Shown here: positions 12,901 to 22,031 of the stretch, piece after piece
Position numbering within the stretch: the first letter of the stretch is position 1
How the letters are laid out: each line of letters starts with the position of its first letter
Virus record (IMG/VR): IMGVR_UViG_3300020160_000328
Location: 1 to 64,000 of that record
Origin: a virus
DNA length: 64,000 bases
Direction: 5' to 3' (one strand)
Program-made: the position numbers and the translations under genes
The notes under the pieces: model-generated
Databases searched by the model: none
What the model was told of the DNA's origin: nothing
Seen by the model: the letters and a program-made list of their open reading frames with translations, nothing else

Positions 12901-15900
12901 ATCTTGTAAGCTAGTAGCTAAAGCATCTTTAATAGTTTTAATGTATACTTTCTTGTTGTAATCTATAGAAGATATAATAAGATTTTTTAAAGAAGATACT
13001 AATTGTAAGTTCTCTAAATTACTTAAACCTTTAATCTTATTAGATTTAATAGCTTGTATAGCTTCTTGTTGTTCCTCATTTACATTCCATCTAGAATTAA
13101 ATGTGTTATCTATATTAAAGTTATCTAACATAGAGTTCAAGAAATCTTGTTCTGATTCTGAAAGATTACTTTTAGCTTCTTCTACAATAGAACTAAATTC
13201 TTGTTTAGCTATATTTTGTGCTGCATTAGAAGCAGCCTGTGCTGCTTTATCTAATGAAGAATTACTATTACCTACAATATCATAACCATTGTAAGGAGGT
13301 AACTCAAAGTTAGATTTACTTTTTGAAGATTCAAAATAGATCATAGGTTGTACATCTAATACCCATTTATCTTTACCTTCAATAGTTTTAATCTTATGAG
13401 ATATAATGTTAGTTCTTAAATTATCTTTTACTGTATCATTATAAGTTCTAGCACCAGGTATGATTTCTCCTTTCTCATTTACATTAGAAATAAGAATATC
13501 ATCTTTACCTAATGTACCTAAGTTAACTGCAAATTGAGATTTCTTAACAATACCTCTTTCAGGATGAAATAACTTATCAAAATTACTCATTGTAATTCCA
13601 ACAGCATCTCTACCTGCTACTTCAGTAATTCTATTACCAATACCTATTTGTCCTCTGTAATTTTCCTCATTAGGTTTGAACTCTCCTTTATGTAATACTT
13701 GTATAGCATTAGGAATAGATTTCCATTGTCCTGTTTTGTTATCTAAGTACTTATTATCAAAGTAAGTAATACCTGTTTTATGAAAACTATTATTAGCTAC
13801 TTTATCTAAAGTCTCATTTGTTTTACCCATCTGTACAAATAAACCTGTATAATCTGCTATGTTAGTAGAGATATTTATACCAGTATCTTTTTGTACTTGT
13901 TTTTTTAATTCCTCTGCTTTACCTAATGTAAAGTTATATTTATCTTCTATTTGTTTTCTTAGTTCAGAATTATCAGAGTTATTTAATATGATAGAAGATA
14001 GTACTCCATATTTAATATTATTAAATACTCTCTCATCAAGATCTGCTTTTAAGTTATCTGTAGCTACAGGAGAATTATTCATTGTATGTAAAACCATATG
14101 AATAGGTTCTCCATTACTATTCTCCATTGCAACTCTTAAGTCAACAACAGTTCCATTAGCAAACATAGGGTTACCATTTTCATCTAATTGATTTATATCT
14201 ACATTAGTAGCACCTTTGAATACTTTACCTTTAGAAGTTTCTATAACATATAAGTTACCTTGTTTTTTAACTATACCAATAGTAGACTCTCCAGTAGCTT
14301 GACTTATAGTCAATGGAGTTTTATCTATATGGTTATTAGTTTTATCTAAACTACCAAAATGTGTAGAAGATATTTCTATCTCATTGTTACCTGCAATTAT
14401 TTGTTTTCTTAATTCTTTAACATTGTTAAAACCTTCATCTGCTATAGCTTGTTGTTTTTCTACACCTTCTCTATCAGATATATTTCTTTCATTATACCAA
14501 GATGGTTCATGTATCATAAATAAAGGTACAGGATTAGATTTCTCATCTGCTGTATAAGTTGCAACCATAGGAACTTTAGCAGCCCATAAGTCATTACCTT
14601 CTACTAGTTTACCTTTATTTTTTATTTTATATAATCCCCAAGTTGTATTCAAAGCAGTACCATCAGATAAATATTCTGTCATTGGAATATCATCTAAATC
14701 CATTTGAACTACTTTTAACTTCATCCCTGGTTTAATAAAACTATAATCTAATATAAAGTGATTATCAACTAAGTCATTAGTTTTTAATTCTCTATTTAAT
14801 ACAGTCCAAGTTACATCATCTATTCTTTTAGAATCTTGTAAATTAAAAGCAGCCTTTAATCCTGCATTAGCAGTTCTTCTATCCTCAGATTGGAATGAAT
14901 CTATATCTACAGATTGAGCTTTTCCATTTAAGTCAAACTTATTTTTCTTAGCTGTATCTTCTTGTAATTGATATTCTTGTTTCTTAACAGCTTCAACTAC
15001 TTCTTGTTCAGAAGAATTATCTATATGATTTAAAGCTTCATTTAATAAAGCATCATCTACATTGAATAAGCTTTCATATACTTCATCTCTGTTAGATACA
15101 TCTCTACCTATAGCTTGCCAAGCATCTGTAAATACATTGAATAAATCTTCTACTTGTGCATATGTATGTTTTCTAATTCTACTCTCAATAAAATCTTTTA
15201 GATTAGCTTTCTTATCTAATTGTTCATCTAATCTATCTGCTACAGTTTGAGTTAATTGTTTTAAACTAGTACTAACATTACCTGTACTTCTTCTAGAGAA
15301 TGTAGGCTCATCTAATACATCATCAGGAGCTTGTTCATTTTGAGATAGAATTAAGTTAAGCAAATTATCATCTGCAACTTCAGGAGCTTCAGAAGACTCT
15401 ACAATACTCTCAGGTTTAGGTATAGAATCTACAGGATTAACTCCTAAGTTTTCTTTAACCTCAATCTCATTTACTTTCTCTTGAGCTTTTTTTAATATTT
15501 GATTATCTTTAGATAACTCAATTAATCTAACTTCATCAGTTTCAATATCTCTAACTTGTAGATATCTTTTTTCATCTTCTACTTTTATATCTCCTAATAT
15601 TTCTTCATTAGGTTTTAACTCTGTAGATAGTTTTCTAGATAGTTCATATATAGAATCCTTATCAACTGCTGTAGCTAATACAGAAGATGCTTCTAATTGT
15701 TTTTGTTTTTTTATTTGTGCAGCAAAGTAATCTTGATTAAGTGGATTAGTTTGGTTATTTAATTCACTCTCATTTTCAAAATCTAAATCTTCAACTAAAG
15801 ATTTATGATTTCTTAACTCTATTAATTCTTTTACATTACCTACATTATTTTTAATTAACTCATTTACATATTTTAATTGAGCTGCATATGTTTCATTTAA

Positions 15901-18546
15901 ACCTGTGATCTCACCAGTGTTAGTAGTTTCATTAATACTAACATTAGCATTAGAGTTATCTTGTTCATTCTCTAATGAGTCTAAAATAGCATTAATATCT
16001 TGATAGTTATAACCTCTTTGTTTGTTATACTTATCAATACTTTCTTTACCTTCTAAAGTAGTCTTATCTATTTTAGCTTGTAGATCTTTAACAGTTTGTT
16101 CTGTAAGTACTTTGTTTATACCTAATTGTGCTATAGTACCAAAGTTTACTTTACCACCATGCTCTTCTCTTATGTTAGATAATTGTTTAACTACAGATAA
16201 AGCATTTGTAGCATTAGCTCTAGTATCTTCAGATAAGTTTTCATTTCTTGAAGTTCTAATTAAACTCTTTTCAAAAGAATCTAAAGTTCCAGTCTCTAAT
16301 GCTTTAACAGCTAAATTAGTAAATGATTTTTTCTCTAATCTATCTGCTTCTTCTTTCTTACCATCAGTTCTTAACTCAGCTACTTTTCTTTGGTAGTCTT
16401 GTAGTTCAAATAATGAACCACCTGTATTCATAATAATATGCTCAGCTAAATTATCATCTGTAATAGCCTTATCTATATTACTATATGTTTGAGCTAATTG
16501 TTTTTTAGTTTCTTTATTTTGTTTCCAGTTATCTCTATACTCTTTATTAGTAGTGTAGTTAACTGCATGTGAACTTGCACCTAAACCACCAAATCCTACA
16601 CCCATTAATAATGTTTGTGCAACTACATCCCCATAGAATCTAGCAGCTTGACTATCTTTAAAATCAACTTCTTTACCACTTGAGTCATGACTAAAGTCGT
16701 ATAAAGATTTTAATTGTTTAGCATAGTCTTCTTGATAAGTAGGTGTAAGTTGAACTGCAATCTCTTCTAAAACCTCTCCAGGTAAACTATGAAATATCTT
16801 AGCTCCTCCTGTATGAGATGCAGCAGATTGTGACATCTTACCTAAGTAAGTATCATTAACAATTTCTCTACCTTTTCTGTACATGTTAGTAACAGGACTT
16901 AAAAACTTCTCAGCTTTAGTACCTGCCATAGCTTTAGCTATTCTAGAACCTTTAAATAGTTTATCTCCTAATTGACCTACATACTTCTCAGCAGCAAGTT
17001 CTTTTATAGATTCAGTATAACCATATATAAAAGCATCTTTCTCAGATACATCAGCTTCTATGTTATTTGTATTAGGATCATAGATAGTACTTAAAGCATC
17101 AGATACTTCTTTCATCTTACCTCTAATTTGAGATAGTTTATTCAAATCATCTTCAGTCTTTTTAGGCTTACTATCTATTTCATGTTCTTGTTGTTTTAAT
17201 ATAGCAATAGAGTTTTTAGCTTCTTTCTCATATGCTTTTCTAGCAGATGCAGAAACTAAAACTTTTTCATTACCTTCTGAATCAGTTACTAATTGTGTTT
17301 GTCCAATATATTTTCTTGCAGCACTATCATAAGTTGCAGGCATTGCAAGAGATTGTGTTAATACATTACCTGTACCAATAAGACCTTTTTCAACAAAGTT
17401 AATAGTAGCTAGTTTAGCTAATTGTGCTTTAGTTAATTGTGCTCCAATCTCTCCACCTAATATAGTACCAAGAGCTAATCTTTCTGTTAAAGGAGTTACT
17501 ACAGCTTTAGTAGCTGCACCTCCCCAACCTCCTACAGGAGCTGTTAATAACATTTGTTCCATAAACACAACAGAGTGTCCTGTACCTTCTCCTGTTCTAT
17601 ACCAGAATCTATTAGCTGATAAATCTAAATTCTCAGTTTGTTGTTGTAAGTTGTATGCTTGTAATAAATGTTCTTCTTGTATACTAAGAGGTTTACCATC
17701 TCTTTGTTTAGCTGCTGCTACACTTACATTAAGTTTATCTCTCAATGGTAATAAACCTGCTGTAGCTAAACCATCAGAAGCAGTTCCTAAACCATCTAAT
17801 AAACCATCTTCACCATTTAAGAATTTCTCTAAAATTTCTTTTTGATTCTTTAGTATGTTAATAGCACTTCTTTCTCCACCTACTTGATTTTCAATTTGAG
17901 CATCCATAAGACCCATAGTAGATACACCAGCAACTCCTGCATTTTGCATGTTTCTGTTTACATCATCCCAATCTATTTGAGGACCTTCATTTTTAAATTT
18001 CTCTAAATGTTCATTTACATTTTTAAGTTTAGCTTTAGCAATTGGTTCTTCAACAATTCTTTTTTGTTTTACAAGTTCTTTATATTGTTTCTTTTCATTA
18101 TCAGACATACCCATAGTGTCTGGTGTAACTGCATCAGCTAACCAGTATATAGGTGCAAAAATATTAACTCCATTATCATCAAAGAATGAAGAATTTCTAT
18201 CTGCTGTTTTAGCCCAGTTCTTGTTTTCTAACTTAGCTATTTTATCTTTAATGTCTTTATAACCTTTATAAGTTTCTTTTGGAACTTCTTTAGCTACTGT
18301 GGCTTCAAATTCAGTTTTAGGAGCATACTTCTCATTCTCTTTTTCTTCAGCTAGTTTTTGTTCATACTCATGAAGTTGTTGTTCAACTTCTTTTTGTTTA
18401 TTCACATCTTCTTCTAAAAAGTCTTGTTGCTCTTTATTTAACTTAGGTAAACTTATAGGTTTATCAAATGTTAAATCTGATTGTCCATAAAGTGTACTGT
18501 TTGTATTTTCTATCTGACCTTGTAACCAACTTCTTCTTTTTGCCAT
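3907..18546 (-). CDS. giant virion protein: YonO/crAss-type RNA polymerase motif fused to C-terminal SF1 helicase
   Basis: 4879 residues. The sequence GEDYDIDKRY places a DYDID triad at residues 3249-3253. This matches the DxDxD catalytic motif of crAss-like virion RNA polymerases (phi14:2 gp66 type), which chelates Mg2+ in the beta-prime-like double-psi barrel. The C-terminal ~480 residues form an SF1 (Dda/RecD-like) helicase: Walker A GYAGTGKTT 4405-4413, Walker B IIDEAS with DE at 4493-4494, an HKSQGG element, and motif VI VAVTRAED around 4817-4824. Hydrophobic Gly/Ala-rich segments lie near residues 330-400 and 640-670. An EEIIHS motif at 4194-4198 resembles a zincin site but lacks the first His. 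The polymerase is known to be delivered with the DNA and to transcribe early genes. The fusion to a helicase is read directly from one uninterrupted frame. Confidence 0.85.
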   Translation of the reverse strand: MAKRRSWLQGQIENTNSTLYGQSDLTFDKPISLPKLNKEQQDFLEEDVNKQKEVEQQLHEYEQKLAEEKENEKYAPKTEFEATVAKEVPKETYKGYKDIKDKIAKLENKNWAKTADRNSSFFDDNGVNIFAPIYWLADAVTPDTMGMSDNEKKQYKELVKQKRIVEEPIAKAKLKNVNEHLEKFKNEGPQIDWDDVNRNMQNAGVAGVSTMGLMDAQIENQVGGERSAINILKNQKEILEKFLNGEDGLLDGLGTASDGLATAGLLPLRDKLNVSVAAAKQRDGKPLSIQEEHLLQAYNLQQQTENLDLSANRFWYRTGEGTGHSVVFMEQMLLTAPVGGWGGAATKAVVTPLTERLALGTILGGEIGAQLTKAQLAKLATINFVEKGLIGTGNVLTQSLAMPATYDSAARKYIGQTQLVTDSEGNEKVLVSASARKAYEKEAKNSIAILKQQEHEIDSKPKKTEDDLNKLSQIRGKMKEVSDALSTIYDPNTNNIEADVSEKDAFIYGYTESIKELAAEKYVGQLGDKLFKGSRIAKAMAGTKAEKFLSPVTNMYRKGREIVNDTYLGKMSQSAASHTGGAKIFHSLPGEVLEEIAVQLTPTYQEDYAKQLKSLYDFSHDSSGKEVDFKDSQAARFYGDVVAQTLLMGVGFGGLGASSHAVNYTTNKEYRDNWKQNKETKKQLAQTYSNIDKAITDDNLAEHIIMNTGGSLFELQDYQRKVAELRTDGKKEEADRLEKKSFTNLAVKALETGTLDSFEKSLIRTSRNENLSEDTRANATNALSVVKQLSNIREEHGGKVNFGTIAQLGINKVLTEQTVKDLQAKIDKTTLEGKESIDKYNKQRGYNYQDINAILDSLENEQDNSNANVSINETTNTGEITGLNETYAAQLKYVNELIKNNVGNVKELIELRNHKSLVEDLDFENESELNNQTNPLNQDYFAAQIKKQKQLEASSVLATAVDKDSIYELSRKLSTELKPNEEILGDIKVEDEKRYLQVRDIETDEVRLIELSKDNQILKKAQEKVNEIEVKENLGVNPVDSIPKPESIVESSEAPEVADDNLLNLILSQNEQAPDDVLDEPTFSRRSTGNVSTSLKQLTQTVADRLDEQLDKKANLKDFIESRIRKHTYAQVEDLFNVFTDAWQAIGRDVSNRDEVYESLFNVDDALLNEALNHIDNSSEQEVVEAVKKQEYQLQEDTAKKNKFDLNGKAQSVDIDSFQSEDRRTANAGLKAAFNLQDSKRIDDVTWTVLNRELKTNDLVDNHFILDYSFIKPGMKLKVVQMDLDDIPMTEYLSDGTALNTTWGLYKIKNKGKLVEGNDLWAAKVPMVATYTADEKSNPVPLFMIHEPSWYNERNISDREGVEKQQAIADEGFNNVKELRKQIIAGNNEIEISSTHFGSLDKTNNHIDKTPLTISQATGESTIGIVKKQGNLYVIETSKGKVFKGATNVDINQLDENGNPMFANGTVVDLRVAMENSNGEPIHMVLHTMNNSPVATDNLKADLDERVFNNIKYGVLSSIILNNSDNSELRKQIEDKYNFTLGKAEELKKQVQKDTGINISTNIADYTGLFVQMGKTNETLDKVANNSFHKTGITYFDNKYLDNKTGQWKSIPNAIQVLHKGEFKPNEENYRGQIGIGNRITEVAGRDAVGITMSNFDKLFHPERGIVKKSQFAVNLGTLGKDDILISNVNEKGEIIPGARTYNDTVKDNLRTNIISHKIKTIEGKDKWVLDVQPMIYFESSKSKSNFELPPYNGYDIVGNSNSSLDKAAQAASNAAQNIAKQEFSSIVEEAKSNLSESEQDFLNSMLDNFNIDNTFNSRWNVNEEQQEAIQAIKSNKIKGLSNLENLQLVSSLKNLIISSIDYNKKVYIKTIKDALATSLQDHLVPVYNTNKSILANLSNLPEEKRMVQNERGQSLQDVILKLQSNIETMDTIFEQGDKLISTKKDNLGSITKELNTLFGTNLEEEDIEENEDSFSKSFLEKELKLSYSVGLRLSLFGVPTLNSNKNQVTGFLNLPKYHNVDDVINILLDITSTMNSNWDTLVSRLDAAYEDRGLPIYQQLKNKLNALPDYLKNELLYKSIAKKLTIYKILNSPIYGYNSKGQQIITGYDLSVLDENSSKEDMRLRNSIKDGFISSSFGQTDDAGDIILNRQYTENAQKALSKYILDNGKSADETKVREIFNHFGLGVFNDNTIKEYLKGNNPFEKNTGILWFVNQKLNDLIKADKDKKDSKKILLTEKTNNLFNNANSALDKLVQLEVMLNGSFVSNSIRVAGKTMQGVIANTSIYDITQELKDFENSDLFKALKNNALTKNNTIIELLENDAKFNQAFSVGFSSPDSYKVHGKNNFGDTDFDKIAEQDNIATTFALYTNTKGNPTLSDPNFKKGLSFRIGQLTTPTLSDKGRMVYLTTALLDLKSDNITFDGDTVALDDNVLSYLSEQLFESDLNRIVQSYKNGKTNIKEYDVASKIFTSLPSLNSIDYKGKNIHEYLRDPDFEKASPEVMQELRTQAKAKIAAYVNSELNSKINSKGTEGQFVQFDMYDNTVEDEKESGIRVKNIDTEYLNSKPGETSLDKLRYVTTEFIINNILNLNNIHQVYLGDIAYYSKAGKISGMAFNTDGTIDTSRISDPKVYGSILEGIGVIIDKRAASLIAPGLKLANSDNKLYKNNTHYMHIAVNDVESMSSVIRELVESQYGKFENEASKALDEVLSIDEKINSTQDSNEIKALEKRKKVLIESHLSELKDYFNITGTDAQEYTTWKAHIDTLYRQGKLTDEDERIISSAYEKLSNGQEVNAEELKTLMQPIKPVYTGLVPEGNLIRPVYIKSSSFPLLPQVTKNLKIDEVRKKLETLEERSGTVVRMSYQTANKIGARNTKLSMEDLYSKDINELYTEDNTGLLNSAISVLPTKNFKVQQETPSKEEKAYKKGKDSYITMGSQFFKVITGNGINHITEKIFPNLFSQDILDMNGVLPVKGKLSGQDLDKIYKNIYSEYSQTLKDDLYSELGLNDRRSFEQLSEPQQNEIITNLQRIIKKEIVERGYPNYLEESVRLVEEAGILKTEMPLMFDANSHKFESLLLAIVSSRLINHKLPGNSHISASSEGFERITNLEAISEKTRNGIVWLGDRGPGELKSTINKDGQIVESEVLIKSHYKVRYVNGQDEQGNDTYGFKYIDLQSDEYSEPIITDGKITGRKLKQDKIDEQLLSQFSFRIPTSSHQSGVVLKVAGFLPTEAGDLLLVPKEHTVQLGEDYDIDKRYIYKSNYYVDSKTGSIKKLQYEENVKASIETINSILTQEDITSDKLVSALTQSNLVDEAQELRDEIVDMGVNANSEGLIKVGKKALNKLKLKMLENSLIDIYKSVYQSPNDEIQRKIFRPLVTDTAEETSSLMDKYLSTDKDYTNFSILSDNYQRYLLKLGADGKGGIGVHSNAVTLEAQLQKIDNDNKVRIVDHYDLETQAPIYFDETIGRGLTSEGWLGKSYKTLDGGRDVADQHGENQNVSTDNINKQIMGKRNENTHTMSVYAFMAHLGFDLTLDKVNTGIGESTKLHVPSLLMNQPVIRDYVELKEKYSSITAEFSKDTDSKILEELGKRYNFVPLKNQFGVYSLTNFMEGNVYSEASNEMTGQKLWDNLKKDNVSSNIQAAALQKFFRFQAKALELSQYQQLINLSTSELGISYFEVMQRIETLNNLGRTNSFENSNNLVGNAISDYEYLELPMEERKEYTKVGEFYWKPNTIEGTMLINSLKSAQDVLPIFFPYEAKAYQDVVNRIFTVKNIDPNKKSSSVLKLKYEIMSNLNDFISSDTGIFQGNANNERARLFKDTDTNKSLAKILKELKESRHPIMNNLLLKDFKFEINKDGSGISLISHLASNSTSFDKISKYESFNELLQSDEVLGEFNGETLTSQKLAQDLASYAYLADNENGATGFRNFISVDYLKVLQSTDKFRNMFDKIKDGQENTLMDNFVTQFFQHNPDRAYTLNPNNQVDKGFVAIKGELAKANTLEEFRLENETPEFVSVRDGSIKTSNKKYILFKYNEDSDSYKRIDVLGTRGYNEYNSNNPVQTTIVKNNVFKKGTFKIDNIGGVRSYINKDTRLRTKLPSVNELLPSSLGLEGILQKIYDSEKTSQEYKNFINELKDYVKLDVKFEYAPMSNGTFGQYNRDTNTITISSTIVEDALLQTNGSFNDAINIVKEVIFEEIIHSMTVNEIKKYIQSEDKTTGKVTLIENAPLFANKLVALYEAARQEVPYDERDISTYYSKDIYEFIAGVFVSPDYRAKLEEKQEGFMDRFKKMLRDLFGIFYNNSTGKTLKYNDEIFGAIKDLLKTEKEISPDNKGIELKEAKPTLQEVIQEDRVEVLEVEVQRVEPIKEQSKIINNGKIILNKDQEKAFNEIIEFFNNKDRKTHSLIGYAGTGKTTLLNIIKEKIDNPFSNVIFTSPTHRANAVIKLKNKDAKVYTLHQLLGLNIEQDLETFDSKDAKFTPQNNLKVNQDDVVIIDEASMINDELFNLINNYLDNMGVKILYVGDDAQIKPVKQTHKSKALTSTEAQSKLTIVERANNNSLLNESMNVRNTGDFSYTTNIDNNKGIAFTNSRVQFLTKAFDMFKSEEFKENPLLLRILSGTNKVVEETNNSIREALFGKEAKEYESGDIIMGYGNWKVDFKTKQPKLNNGGDYKIISSKETTNNIAGEKVKGFEVEIKNILDSEQSSFRGFIISKDNSEEILNSIGSYYEQLRLNAIQQPKGSPASARAWATLTEFKDSFLSPVDIKHNGYTKIGKTLDYGYSHTIHKSQGGTYKYSFILDDTISSFQDSELKSQLKYVAVTRAEDASFILTTHKIEQTNKPIVQENKETKVLEFDMSKFTSGGDSYDSRRNNFRLPEIKKC

Positions 18547-18557
18547 TTTTCTTTATT

Positions 18558-20129
18558 TTAAAATCCTATGTTAAGTGGATCATTTCCTATATAAAATTCT
18601 GAGTAGAAAGGTTTTCCATTCTCAGGAGTAATCTTAACTGTTGCTACAGTACCTGACTTATTACTCTTATCAGCAGCAGGCATAAATGCAGCAGTACCTT
18701 CTACTATTTCAATGTTAGAGATTCTATCTCCTTTGTAACCTGGTATACCATCTATACTTTTACCTTTAAGAGAACTTAATGTTACCTTCTTACCTTTATC
18801 TAAACCTACATTGTAATGTTGTGTTCCATTAATACTACCAAAATCTAAATAACCTTCTTTATTAGATAATATTTTATCAACACCTTTAGCTTTAAATTTA
18901 GTATCTACATAATCAATTTGTTTTTGATTGAAACCTAAATTCTTAAAGTACTGTGTTCCTGCTGTCATATTAACATTTAACATGTTATCTAATCTTTGTA
19001 ATTCCTTAAATTGAGCAGGATATTTACTAGGATTATTTCTGATAGCTGTCATATACTTATCATAATCTTTTGGATCCTTAGCACCAATCTGTGTAGCTAG
19101 ATTTGCTATATTAGCTTTATATTTCTGAACTACTTTTTTTCCTTCTTTAGTATAATTGTAATAAAAACTTGTATCTTTATTAAATGTTATAGGTAGCTCT
19201 TGAGGTTGATTAGCTTTAGCTAATGTATACTCATATTGTTTTAACCTCATACTACTAGCTTCTTGAGCTTTCAATAAACCATATTGATCTTCATCCTTTT
19301 TAGCTTCAGCTTTTTGTTGTTTGTATTCAAAGTTCTTAATGTATTGTCCTTGTTGGTGCATTGAACCATTAGGATCATCTATACTTAATAAGTTTCCTTG
19401 TTCATCAAAGTACTTACCTAAACCAAATTGTTGTTCTTGTTTAAAATAAGGTTCATAATTTTTAGCTTTAACAAAATTAGCATAAGCTTCTTTTAAACCA
19501 TTTAGTTCTTTTGTAGATAGAGATTTAGTATCTATCTATCTTCCATTAGAAGATGCTGTTGCTTTAGCATATATATCAGCTTCACTATTTTTTAACTCTG
19601 CTAAAAATTCTCCTGTTGGATCTTGCTTATCATATATCTCATTAGATTGAAATGTATTATCTAAACTTCTATTAGGATTCTTTTTCCATTCATTTAAGAA
19701 AGCTTGTCTTGCTGCTTCTTTTCTAACTGGATCTTTTATAGTCTTAAGATGATCTTCCATAGCTTTATAATTAGCTGCTGACTTTTCTATCTTAGATATA
19801 TCTCCTGTTTTATAATCTGATTCAACTTCTCTCTTTAAATTATTAATCTCAGGTAAAACACTTTTCCAATCATTTCCACTACCTTGTAACTTCTTAGTTA
19901 ACTCATCTGCTCTTAAAGCATATAAATCTTGTTTCTCTTTTACTTTCTGTCTTTCTACTGGATCATCAATATAATTTATATCAATGTTCTTAAATAGATC
20001 TGCTTTAGCTAAGGAAGCATCATAACTTTGTTGTTCCTGTCCTAAAGCTTCTTTCATTAATTCCCAAGGTGGTTGATATGTAAAATCATCAATAAACTCG
20101 GGTTTGGCTGTTTTATAAAATCTTCCCAT
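18558..20129 (-). CDS. virion structural or cargo protein with an in-frame TAG (readthrough gene)
   Basis: Starting at ATG 20129 (MGRFYKTAKPEF) the frame runs 197 codons to a TAG at 19538-19536. The same frame then continues without interruption for a further 325 codons to TAA at 18558. The sequence just after the TAG (IDTKSLSTKELNG...) has the same Lys/Asn/Gln-rich coding character as the rest, and the first downstream Met is 58 codons on. The simplest reading is one 523-residue gene with TAG as residue 198. It lies between the gp45-like cargo gene and the polymerase giant, and shows charged helical segments but no recognised domain. Alternatives are a nonsense mutation or two separate proteins of 197 and about 267 residues. 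Confidence 0.75.
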
Positions 20130-20132
20130 TTC

Positions 20133-22031
20133 TTACTTTGGTTTATTAATATTAATTTCTTTATTATCTTCTCTTGAGTATACTTTATTATCTTTACCAA
20201 TATACCATTCTCTTTTAGCTACTTTATCTATAACTGTATCTCTAACTTCTTTATCAGGTATAGTTTTAAGAAACTCTGAATTTTCACTAGCTACATTAGT
20301 AACTACTTTTTTCATTTTACCTGAATAAGCATTCATATTAAAGTCAGGGAATAATGAATCCATTATATTACTAGTAACATTTCTTTCTTTAATAGCATTT
20401 ACATTCTTACCTATATGTTGTAATCCTGTTCCTTTAGTTGCAATATCTTCTGCCATTTGAGAGAAGTAATTATCTCTATCTTGTCTATCTGCTAAGTCTC
20501 TACCATATTCTCCTTGCATTACTTTTGCATCTTGATCATTTTCTAAAGCTGCTTCTTGTCCATATATCTGTTGCATAGCTTGAGCAAACTGATTATAGAT
20601 TTGGTTTCTACTATTATTAGCATTAGCATCAGTTGCTAAATCTAAAGCTCTTAAAGTATTAACTCCTCTTGCAGAATTTCTACCTCTTTTAATTGCAGAG
20701 TTTTTAGATAGTTCTAAATCACTTAATTGATTATCTCTAACTTGATTTACATATTGTTTAGAAGCATCCATTTTAGCTAGAGCATCTTTACCATAATTTT
20801 TAAAAGCATTTACATTAGGAGTATCTCCTGCTCTATTTGCTTTTGTATTTTGCATAGGTTTAAAAGTAGAATACAATTGTCCTGCCATACCTATCATATC
20901 TCCTGCTGTAACTCCTAAGTTTGCATCTGATAAATTTAATTTATCTAACCAACTATTCTTAGGTGGAGTACCTTTATTTTCTTCTCCTACATAAGGTCTA
21001 TTCATTCTAGTTGACATTTCATCAAAACTTTCTGAATCAGATATTCCTGTGTCTAAAGAAGCATTGTCTAGTATAGGTTGGTTCTTAAGTCTACTATCTA
21101 ACTTATCATAATCTATTAAAGGATTTTTAGTATAAGCTCCCCAACCTTGCCCAAAGTTATTAGCAAATGTAGGAATATCTTCTTCTTCTAATGGACCATA
21201 TACAGGTCCTCCTATAGCAAACTCTTCTACAGTTCCTCCAAATGCAAAATGTTGAGCCATGTCAGACATCATCTTAGCAAATTGCATTTTCATCATATCT
21301 GCTTTTTCTTGTTTCTCATTATTTTGCTTTGTTCTACCATAAGTATCTTTTAAAGCTTTATCAGAAGGATTACCTTTAAGAAGTTTTTCTAATTTTTGTT
21401 CTTGTTTTTCTCTAGCAATTTTTCTATCTGCCATAGACTTACCATTTGGACCTTTTATTCTTTTAGAGAATATTTCTGTACCTGATGGTACTACCATATC
21501 TATACCACCTTCAGCATGTGAAGGTCCATTAAGTTCTTGTACTTCTCCATTAGGTGTTTCCATTACTTCATCACCTTCAGCTTCAATAGGGGTAGGTATT
21601 CCTACCTTACCCCCTGTAGCCATCTTTCCAAAATTCTTATTCATAAATCCTGCTGAACCAGTTGTACTTGCAGTCTTACCACCTAAAGTTTCTGTTGAGG
21701 AAGCTCCACTTCCATAACTCATTAACATACTACCTAGTTGTTGTGCTAATCCTCCTCCTATTTCTAAACCTTTAACCCAACCATTATTAGATGCAGTTCT
21801 ATCTGCATTAACTTTAGCTATATCATTTTTCATTAAAGCTTCTTCAGGACTTTCTATATTGACACCACTATTAGATGGTTGCTTTATAGGATCAGTTCCA
21901 ATAGAGTTATTATTAGATAACTCACTTATCAAACTAAATAACTCTGGCATAGCTTGTGCTATACCTCCAAAATCATATCTAGGTAATCTAGCACCTTTAT
22001 TTGATTTAGTTACTATTCTCTTACTTTTCAT
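20133..22031 (-). CDS. virion cargo protein, crAss001 gp45-like
   Basis: 632 residues. The N-terminal third is Gly-rich, with the motif GPSHAEGGIDMVVPSGTEIF around residue 168, which is typical of large Bacteroidota phage structural proteins. A Lys/Gln-rich coiled region follows, and then repeated AFGGT / AIGGP turns. The C-terminal half (residues ~340-630) is helical. It starts 29 nt downstream of the muzzle-like gene and precedes the TAG-interrupted gene by 3 nt, so it sits in the ejection-protein position. Assignment to the cargo class rests on position and composition, and no enzyme motif is visible. Confidence 0.6.
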   Translation of the reverse strand: MKSKRIVTKSNKGARLPRYDFGGIAQAMPELFSLISELSNNNSIGTDPIKQPSNSGVNIESPEEALMKNDIAKVNADRTASNNGWVKGLEIGGGLAQQLGSMLMSYGSGASSTETLGGKTASTTGSAGFMNKNFGKMATGGKVGIPTPIEAEGDEVMETPNGEVQELNGPSHAEGGIDMVVPSGTEIFSKRIKGPNGKSMADRKIAREKQEQKLEKLLKGNPSDKALKDTYGRTKQNNEKQEKADMMKMQFAKMMSDMAQHFAFGGTVEEFAIGGPVYGPLEEEDIPTFANNFGQGWGAYTKNPLIDYDKLDSRLKNQPILDNASLDTGISDSESFDEMSTRMNRPYVGEENKGTPPKNSWLDKLNLSDANLGVTAGDMIGMAGQLYSTFKPMQNTKANRAGDTPNVNAFKNYGKDALAKMDASKQYVNQVRDNQLSDLELSKNSAIKRGRNSARGVNTLRALDLATDANANNSRNQIYNQFAQAMQQIYGQEAALENDQDAKVMQGEYGRDLADRQDRDNYFSQMAEDIATKGTGLQHIGKNVNAIKERNVTSNIMDSLFPDFNMNAYSGKMKKVVTNVASENSEFLKTIPDKEVRDTVIDKVAKREWYIGKDNKVYSREDNKEININKPK

